DNA of 18,117 nucleotides from an uncultured Streptococcus sp. GTDB lineage: Bacteria > Bacillota > Bacilli > Lactobacillales > Streptococcaceae. The position numbers were made by a program, and so were the translations under genes. Under the pieces are notes generated by a model. That model did not search any database, had not been told where the DNA came from, and saw only the letters and a program-made list of their open reading frames with translations. Shown here one piece after another: positions 12,837 through 18,117 of the stretch. The stretch spans positions 1 through 18,117 of the forward strand of contig CAKPXD010000014.1 of assembly GCA_934201655.1 (NCBI GenBank). The letters run 5' to 3'. Numbering within the stretch: the first letter of the stretch is position 1; the number at the start of each line of letters is the position of its first letter.

Positions 12837-14006
12837 ATGAAGCCTAATGATCGTTTTTCTTTTCTAAAGAATAATCGGGTGTCGCAAGATCCCACAACTT
12901 TGGTGCAGTGCTACCTCCCGATTATCGGTCAGGATGCGCTGAGTCTTTACCTTTATACCTTAGCTTTTTGGGATGATGGACAAAAAGAACACCTTTTTGC
13001 AGCTATCCTCAATCATCTCAATTTTGGGATGGACAGGCTTTTAAAGGCTTTTAAAATCTTATCAGCCTTCAATTTGGTTACCCTCTATCAAAAGGGTGAC
13101 GGCTATGAACTTGCTATTCATCCAACGCTTTCTAGCTCAGATTTCTTGCATCATACGGTTTATCGTACCTTATTGGAGAAAAAAATCGGTGAGCCAGCAG
13201 TTTCTGATTTTCGCCAAGAGTCTGCAGGTGGAGAGCCTTTGACCGTTTCTTTGAGTCAGGCCTTTCCAGAGATAGAAGGCATGGCTAGTCATGATGAGAC
13301 ACCAGTAAAAGCTGATTTTAAAAATGATTTTGATTTGGAGCATTTTCGTCAACTTATGGCGAGAGACAATCTTCGTTTCCAAGATGAACAGTCAGATGTC
13401 TTAGAGCTATTTAAAATCTCTGACGAGAAAAAATGGACTTGGTTTGAGACCTATCAATTGGCTAAGGCGACAGCTGTTTCACAAGTTATTTCTGTCAAGC
13501 GTATGCGTGAAAAATTAGCACAAGAGTGTGTTGCATCGGACTTTAGTCCCCAAGAAGCGACCATTATCCGAGAAGCTAAAAGTAAAACTGCCTTGCAATT
13601 TTTAGCGGGAATCAAACAAACCCGAAATGCTGGGATTATCCAAGCCGAACGCGATTTGCTAAAACAGATGGCGAATTTGGGACTGCTTGATGAAGTCATC
13701 AATGTTGTTATACTTTTGACCTTCAATAAGGTTGATTCGGCCAATCTCAATGAAAAATATGCCATGAAAGTGGCTAATGATTACTCTTATAACAAGATTC
13801 GTTCTGCTGAGGAAGCTGTACTTCGAATCAGAGAGAAAAATCAAAAGGGGCAAGAAAAAAAATCAGCGAAGCCAAGCCAAGCGAAAAGCAATGTCCCAAA
13901 ATGGAGTAATCCAGAATATAAAAATACGTCATCAGCTGAGGAGTTGGAAGAAATGGAACGCCAAACTCTAGAATTGTTAGCAAAATTAGATAATGGAGGG
14001 GAATAG
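12837..14006 (+). CDS. dnaB: Replication initiation and membrane attachment protein DnaB
   Basis: A 389-residue Gram-positive DnaB (not the E. coli helicase of that name), which works with DnaD and DnaI to load the replicative helicase at the origin. The N-terminal half (MKPNDRFSFLKNNRVSQDPTTLVQCYLPIIG onward) resembles the winged-helix DnaB/DnaD domain. The middle C-terminal part, about 195-335, contains the DnaD-like four-helix region (for example ANLGLLDEVINVVILLTFNKV). A lysine-rich linker and an acidic tail (SSAEELEEMERQTLELLAKLDN) follow. ATG 12837 directly follows the nrdR TAA and has AAAGGA upstream. dnaI follows with no gap. Confidence 0.93.
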   Translation: MKPNDRFSFLKNNRVSQDPTTLVQCYLPIIGQDALSLYLYTLAFWDDGQKEHLFAAILNHLNFGMDRLLKAFKILSAFNLVTLYQKGDGYELAIHPTLSSSDFLHHTVYRTLLEKKIGEPAVSDFRQESAGGEPLTVSLSQAFPEIEGMASHDETPVKADFKNDFDLEHFRQLMARDNLRFQDEQSDVLELFKISDEKKWTWFETYQLAKATAVSQVISVKRMREKLAQECVASDFSPQEATIIREAKSKTALQFLAGIKQTRNAGIIQAERDLLKQMANLGLLDEVINVVILLTFNKVDSANLNEKYAMKVANDYSYNKIRSAEEAVLRIREKNQKGQEKKSAKPSQAKSNVPKWSNPEYKNTSSAEELEEMERQTLELLAKLDNGGE

Positions 14007-14903
14007 ATGGAAAGTGTAGGAGATGTACTTAAAGGTCATCCTAGCCGTTTTCAATACCAGGACTTGGTTCAGCAAATTGTAAAAGATCCAGATGTTGCGG
14101 CTTTTATCCAGAAGGAATCTCTCAGTCAAGAGGAATTGAATCGTAGTATCTCTAAGTTTAACCAATACATCACCGAGCGTGATAAGTTCCTTCGCGGAGA
14201 TACCGACTATATTGCTCGTGGTTTTAAGCCAATTTTAGTCATGAATCATGGTTACGCGGATGTATCTTATGAGGAAACTCCGGAACTAATCGCGGCTGAG
14301 AAGGAAGCAGCTATTAAGAAACGTCTAAAATTAATCAATTTACCATCTAGTTTGAAAAATGTCAGCTTTTTAGATGTTTATCGTGATGATGTTGCACGTT
14401 TAGCTGTTCTAAATAGAATGATTAAATTTGTTAATGATTATCCAGACAACCGTAAAGGTCTCTATCTCTATGGAGACTTTGGTGTAGGGAAGAGCTTTAT
14501 GGTCGCTGCCCTAGCCCATGATTTGTCAGAAAAACGTGGGGTTTCATCAACCCTTCTTCACTATCCTAGCTTTGTCATTGATGTCAAAAATGCTATCGGT
14601 GATGGGAATGTTAAGAATTTGGTGGATGAAATTAAGCAAGCGGAAGTCTTGATTTTGGATGACATTGGTGCGGAACAGTCAACACCTTGGGTCCGTGATG
14701 AAATCTTGCAGGTTATTCTTCAGTATCGTATGCAAGAAGATTTACCAACCTTTTTTACTTCCAACTTCAATTTTGAAGATTTGGAAAAACATTTTGCAAA
14801 AGGCAAGAACGGAAACGATGAAACTTGGGAAGCCAGACGTGTCATGGAGCGTATTCGTTATTTAGCAGAGGAAACAAGATTAGAAGGAGAAAATCGTCGA
14901 TGA
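14007..14903 (+). CDS. dnaI: Primosomal protein DnaI (helicase loader)
   Basis: A 298-residue AAA+ helicase loader that delivers the replicative helicase DnaC to the origin. The N-terminal helicase-interaction domain occupies about 1-100 and the ATPase domain follows, with Walker A GDFGVGKS at 156-163 and Walker B VLILDD at 214-219. The segment TFFTSNFNFEDLEKHF contains the sensor 1 asparagine, and RVMERIRYL is the arginine-finger region. The protein contains no cysteine at all, so it cannot bind zinc through cysteines as described for the N-domain of B. subtilis DnaI. ATG 14007 directly follows the dnaB stop; its TGA overlaps the next ATG. Confidence 0.95.
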   Translation: MESVGDVLKGHPSRFQYQDLVQQIVKDPDVAAFIQKESLSQEELNRSISKFNQYITERDKFLRGDTDYIARGFKPILVMNHGYADVSYEETPELIAAEKEAAIKKRLKLINLPSSLKNVSFLDVYRDDVARLAVLNRMIKFVNDYPDNRKGLYLYGDFGVGKSFMVAALAHDLSEKRGVSSTLLHYPSFVIDVKNAIGDGNVKNLVDEIKQAEVLILDDIGAEQSTPWVRDEILQVILQYRMQEDLPTFFTSNFNFEDLEKHFAKGKNGNDETWEARRVMERIRYLAEETRLEGENRR

Positions 14904-15613
14904 CAGAAACGATTAAATTAATGCAAAGCCACTCATCAGTGCGCAGATTTAAGGAAGAAGAGATTCCACAAGAGGACTTGAATGAGATTTTAACAGCTGC
15001 CCAAATGGCTTCTTCTTGGAAAAATTTCCAATCTTATTCTGTGATTCTAGTCAGAAGTCAAGAAAAGAAAGATGCTCTTTTTGAGCTGGTTCCTCAGGAA
15101 GCGATTCGTCAGTCTGCCGCCTTCCTCCTCTTTGTAGGAGATTTAAACCGTGCAGAAAAAGGGGCTCGTCTCCATACCGATACTTTCCAACCTCAAGGGG
15201 TGGAAGGACTCCTCATTACTTCAGTAGATGCAGCCTTGGCTGGACAGAATACCTTGCTTGCGGCAGAAAGCCTTGGTTATGGTGGAGTAATCATCGGTTT
15301 GGTGCGTTATAAATCTGCTGAGTTAGCAGAATTGTTCAAGCTTCCTGATTATACTTATCCTGTATTTGGTATTGCACTAGGTGTGCCGAATCAAAAACAT
15401 GATGTGAAACCAAGATTGCCTCTTGACCAGCTTGTCTTTGAAGAAGAGTATCAAGAAGTCTCAGTTGAAACAATTGAAGCCTATGACCGTGTGCAGACCG
15501 AATATGCAGGAGCTCGTGCGACTACCACTTGGAGTCAACGTCTTGCAGAGCAATTCGGTCAGCCTGAACCAAGCTCAACTAGAGAAAATCTTGAACAAAA
15601 GAACTTATTGTAG
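14900..15613 (+). CDS. NADPH-dependent FMN nitroreductase family protein
   Basis: A 237-residue flavoprotein of the nitroreductase superfamily, NfsA/flavin-reductase branch. The N-terminal FMN-phosphate site is HSSVRRF (residues 11-17), and LLAAESLGYGGVIIGLVR in the middle and the C-terminal arginine/lysine-rich tail (PKHDVKPRLPL region) fit the family. Members reduce nitroaromatics, quinones or free flavin with NADPH; the natural substrate is unknown. A 25-codon upstream extension of the frame overlaps dnaI and is rejected because AGAAGGAGA lies just before ATG 14900. The start overlaps the dnaI stop (ATGA), and der follows after 13 bp. Confidence 0.88.
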   Translation: MTETIKLMQSHSSVRRFKEEEIPQEDLNEILTAAQMASSWKNFQSYSVILVRSQEKKDALFELVPQEAIRQSAAFLLFVGDLNRAEKGARLHTDTFQPQGVEGLLITSVDAALAGQNTLLAAESLGYGGVIIGLVRYKSAELAELFKLPDYTYPVFGIALGVPNQKHDVKPRLPLDQLVFEEEYQEVSVETIEAYDRVQTEYAGARATTTWSQRLAEQFGQPEPSSTRENLEQKNLL

Positions 15614-15626
15614 AAAGTGAGAAAAC

Positions 15627-16937
15627 ATGGCCTTACCAACTGTTGCCATCGTAGGACGTCCCAATGTTGGGAAATCAACCCTGTTTAACCGTATTGCAGG
15701 GGAACGCATCTCAATCGTAGAAGATGTCGAAGGAGTGACACGGGACCGTATCTATGCTACTGGTGAATGGCTTAACCGTTCTTTCAGTATGATTGATACT
15801 GGAGGGATTGACGATGTTGATGCTCCATTTATGGAACAAATCAAGCACCAGGCAGAGATTGCCATGGAAGAAGCTGATGTCATCGTTTTTGTAGTTTCCG
15901 GTAAAGAAGGAATTACGGATGCAGATGAATACGTAGCACGTAAACTATATAAAACTCATAAACCTGTTATCCTCGCAGTTAACAAGGTTGACAATCCGGA
16001 AATGCGAAATGATATCTATGATTTCTATGCTCTTGGATTGGGAGAACCATTGCCAATTTCATCTGTGCACGGGATTGGTACAGGGGATGTATTAGATGCC
16101 ATCGTCGAAAATCTTCCACATGAAGTCGAAGATGAAAATCCAGATGTCATTAAATTCAGCTTGATTGGTCGCCCGAATGTCGGAAAATCTAGCTTGATTA
16201 ATGCCATTTTGGGAGAAGATCGCGTGATTGCCAGTCCTGTTGCTGGTACAACTCGTGATGCCATTGATACACATTTTACAGATGCGGATGGCCAAGAGTT
16301 TACCATGATTGATACGGCTGGTATGCGTAAGTCTGGTAAAGTCTATGAAAACACAGAGAAATACTCAGTCATGCGTGCCATGCGAGCTATTGACCGGTCA
16401 GATGTAGTCTTGATGGTCCTCAATGCTGAAGAAGGCATCCGTGAGTATGATAAGCGTATCGCTGGATTTGCCCACGAAGCTGGTAAAGGGATGATCATCG
16501 TAGTTAACAAGTGGGATACTCTTGAAAAAGATAACCACACCATGAAAAACTGGGAAGAGGATATTCGTGAGCAGTTCCAATATCTACCTTACGCACCGAT
16601 TATCTTTGTTTCGGCTTTGACCAAGCAACGTCTCCACAAACTTCCAGAGATGATTAAACAAATCAGTGAAAGTCAAAACACTCGTATCCCATCAGCTGTC
16701 TTGAATGATGTCATTATGGACGCTATTGCCATCAATCCAACACCGACTGATAAAGGGAAACGCCTCAAGATTTTCTATGCGACTCAAGTGGCAACTAAAC
16801 CACCGACCTTTGTGATCTTTGTCAACGAAGAAGAACTTATGCACTTCTCTTACTTGCGCTTCTTGGAAAATCAAATCCGCAAGGCCTTTGTCTTTGAAGG
16901 GACACCAATCCATCTGATTGCAAGAAAACGAAAATAA
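15627..16937 (+). CDS. der: Ribosome biogenesis GTPase Der (EngA)
   Basis: A 436-residue essential GTPase with two tandem G domains and a C-terminal KH-like domain, needed for 50S subunit maturation. G1 motifs are GRPNVGKS at 10-17 and 181-188; G3 motifs are DTGG and DTAG; G4 motifs are NKVD at 119-122 and NKWD at 294-297. The KH-like domain ends HLIARKRK. All motifs and the length are standard. GAAAGTGAG about 8 bp upstream serves as a modest Shine-Dalgarno. It is the last gene of the conserved nrdR-dnaB-dnaI block. No terminator follows directly; the nearest is at 16997-17033. Confidence 0.97.
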   Translation: MALPTVAIVGRPNVGKSTLFNRIAGERISIVEDVEGVTRDRIYATGEWLNRSFSMIDTGGIDDVDAPFMEQIKHQAEIAMEEADVIVFVVSGKEGITDADEYVARKLYKTHKPVILAVNKVDNPEMRNDIYDFYALGLGEPLPISSVHGIGTGDVLDAIVENLPHEVEDENPDVIKFSLIGRPNVGKSSLINAILGEDRVIASPVAGTTRDAIDTHFTDADGQEFTMIDTAGMRKSGKVYENTEKYSVMRAMRAIDRSDVVLMVLNAEEGIREYDKRIAGFAHEAGKGMIIVVNKWDTLEKDNHTMKNWEEDIREQFQYLPYAPIIFVSALTKQRLHKLPEMIKQISESQNTRIPSAVLNDVIMDAIAINPTPTDKGKRLKIFYATQVATKPPTFVIFVNEEELMHFSYLRFLENQIRKAFVFEGTPIHLIARKRK

Positions 16938-16996
16938 AAGAATAAAAAAAAGAAGGTTAGGTTGACTCACTAAGGGATTTTTACCCTTTAAAATTT

Positions 16997-17033
16997 CGGC
17001 ATAACTTACAGCATTGTAGGTTATGCCGTTTTT
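16997..17033 (+). terminator. Strong terminator between der and the recombinase remnant
   Basis: A 13-bp stem beginning CGGCATAAC (16997) and ending GTTATGCCG (17028), followed by TTTTT on the plus strand. It can stop the der transcript. It lies 3 bp beyond the recombinase stop codon and may have come with the mobile element. Confidence 0.85.
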
Positions 17034-17035
17034 GT

Positions 17036-17873
17036 TTATTCTGTGGGAATATCAACTGCACCAATGAAATTCCAATGGATGCAGATTGTCTGTCTCTTGG
17101 TTCTTGTTCCCGGCACCTTTTCAGGCTTGTAAACATCAATTCTCTCAATAAAGCTTCGAATAATCTCACCCGTGATTTCAGTAATATCAGTATACTTTCG
17201 TACCACTTTGAGAAATGAATCTACATTCAAGGATTGCTCTTTTGCCTGGTCTATGAAAGACTTTAGCTCATTTGTGCGCTTAAGTAATTCTTTCTGCTCT
17301 GCCTCATAGTTTTCAGTCATCTTCATAGATCGTTCATCAGAAATCTTGCCATCAATGTCACCCTCATAAAGTCTTTGGATAATTGTATCAAGTTTTGTAA
17401 TTATTGTAGTTGCCTGTTCCGGTTCCTTGTGGCTGCTACGAAGCTGTTGGTTCAGTTCCTTTTTGCTTTGCTTGGTTACAAGCTCTACGAATTCATCTTC
17501 TTGTTCCCGGGCATAAGCAGTAATCTTTCTTATTTCTCTAAGCAGAATTTCTTCAACCTGAACATTATGAATCTGATGATGAGAAGAACAACCACCTTTG
17601 ATTTTTCTGTATGTAGCACATACGAAATGTTCCTGCTCGTGTGTCCAGCCTCTTGCCCTGACTTGATATAGTTTAGCACCATCGTCGGCACAGAATAGCA
17701 TTCCACTCAATACAGGCATTTCACCCATAGGTTTAAGTCTTTGCCTACCATCTCGGATTCGCTGAACAATATCAAAAGTTTCTTGATCTATAATCGGTTC
17801 ATGAACATTCTTGAAGATAACCCGTTCAGATGGGTCATTGTTAATTATCTTTTTGCATTTGAAGGACTTTTTC
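17036..17873 (-). pseudogene. Large serine recombinase, C-terminal remnant (5'-truncated)
   Basis: The longest ATG-initiated frame is 230 codons (from 17728), but homology continues upstream in the same frame through KKSFKCKKIINNDPSERVIFKNVHEPIIDQETFDIVQ to about 17873 and meets TAA at 17888-17890. The piece holds the end of the recombinase domain, the zinc ribbon, a long coiled coil (about residues 50-190 of the ATG frame) and the DUF4368-type C-terminus (YKPEKVPGTRTKRQT). The catalytic serine domain is missing. In the zinc ribbon, where relatives have CADC, this copy has CADD, so one ligand is lost. It most resembles integrases of Tn1549/Tn5397-like conjugative elements. No other element genes are visible. 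Confidence 0.8.
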
Positions 17874-17941
17874 TGTCCGTCTATCTGTTAGCCTTGGAAG
17901 AAGATGAAAAAGTACGTTTTTTGAAAAAAGATAAAAAATAA
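17873..17941 (+). pseudogene. 3' fragment of an unidentified gene (C-terminal 22 codons)
   Basis: Plus-strand frame reading LSVYLLALEEDEKVRFLKKDKK and then TAA. A hydrophobic segment followed by an acidic then basic tail looks like the end of a small membrane protein. The frame continues upstream only through the antisense of the recombinase, and no ribosome binding site is present. It is probably the surviving tail of a gene whose body was lost or displaced at the recombinase junction. I cannot name the parent. Confidence 0.35.
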
Positions 17942-17991
17942 CCTGCAACTATACGAGTTAGTCACAGGAGGCAGAAAAATTCATAATTATA

Positions 17992-18000
17992 TGATATAAT
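17992..18000 (+). promoter_or_regulatory. Extended -10 promoter of the HTH gene
   Basis: TGA-TATAAT, a perfect extended -10, with a start near 18007. No recognisable -35. A short inverted repeat (ATATT-GTCGA-AATAT, 18006-18020) covers the start point and could be an autoregulatory site, though it is AT-rich. Confidence 0.55.
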
Positions 18001-18041
18001 AACGCTATATTGTCGAAATATTTAAGTAAAGGAGATGCAAT

Positions 18042-18117
18042 ATGGGATTTCCAGAAGAAATTAAAAGAATCAGACAACGATGTTTTCTGACACAGCAAGA
18101 TTTTGCCAAAGAAGTAC
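18042..18117 (+). CDS. XRE-family helix-turn-helix protein (5' end only)
   Basis: Only 25 codons are present before the window ends: MGFPEEIKRIRQRCFLTQQDFAKEV. The pattern of basic helix 1 followed by LTQQDFAKEV is the start of a Cro/C1-type HTH domain, where TQQDFAKE forms the first helix of the DNA-binding unit. AAAGGAG at 18028-18034 and an extended -10 promoter support the start at 18042. Such genes commonly open restriction-modification, toxin-antitoxin or phage modules, but what follows is outside the window. Confidence 0.75.
   Translation, partial: MGFPEEIKRIRQRCFLTQQDFAKEV

Noticed and set aside
17375..17671. A 98-codon plus-strand frame
   Set aside because: Antisense shadow of the recombinase coiled coil, with no ribosome binding site and composition typical of a reverse frame.
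17741..17941. A 66-codon plus-strand frame taken as a whole gene
   Set aside because: Its first two thirds are antisense to the recombinase; only the last 22 codons look like genuine protein sequence.

Overview
This window is low-GC Firmicute DNA, almost certainly from the Streptococcus mitis/pneumoniae group. Most proteins look like those of mitis-group streptococci. A BOX element (modules A, B, B, C) of the pneumococcus/mitis type lies at 5384-5543. The order nrdR-dnaB-dnaI-nitroreductase-der is typical of streptococci. Nearly everything is ordinary core genome; only the right edge (from about 16,940) looks accessory.

Layout. (1) 1-1526: 5' part of rarA on the minus strand, divergent from a DUF3013 gene and a NUDIX gene. 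(2) 1530-3397: a double inverted-repeat element, then prmA-rsmE (ribosomal protein and 16S rRNA methylation) and a terminator. (3) 3398-5378: a gene-poor stretch with a possible gene remnant, then an acetoin/diacetyl reductase and a MIP channel transcribed divergently from near-consensus promoters. (4) 5384-7995: queC-queD-queE-queF on the minus strand, which make and reduce preQ0 to preQ1 for queuosine. A preQ1-I riboswitch attenuator heads the operon, and the BOX element sits between queF and its probable terminator. (5) 8024-9188: DUF4649-trxA behind a consensus promoter, preceded by a cysteine-rich MarR regulator. (6) 9213-10339: a two-gene LrgA/LrgB (CidA/CidB) membrane pair. (7) 10409-12288: a GntR (YtrA-like) regulator, ABC ATPase and permease in one operon. 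(8) 12307-16937: nrdR, dnaB, dnaI, an FMN nitroreductase and der, tightly packed. (9) 16938-18117: a 5'-truncated, decaying large serine recombinase (minus), a short 3' fragment of another gene (plus), and the start of an XRE-type HTH gene with its own promoter.

The signal most worth pursuing is regulatory. The 12-bp palindrome TTGCG-CA-CGCAA occurs exactly twice, 453 bp apart, flanking the marR gene. One copy covers the inferred marR start point; the other lies just upstream of the DUF4649-trxA promoter. All four cysteines of the MarR protein (80, 87, 88, 98) are in its wing region. Together these suggest a small, possibly thiol-responsive circuit controlling thioredoxin. The queC leader is also a clear attenuator: the riboswitch's A-rich tail and the 5' arm of the terminator can instead pair with each other. 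I saw no tRNA, rRNA, CRISPR array or complete insertion sequence.
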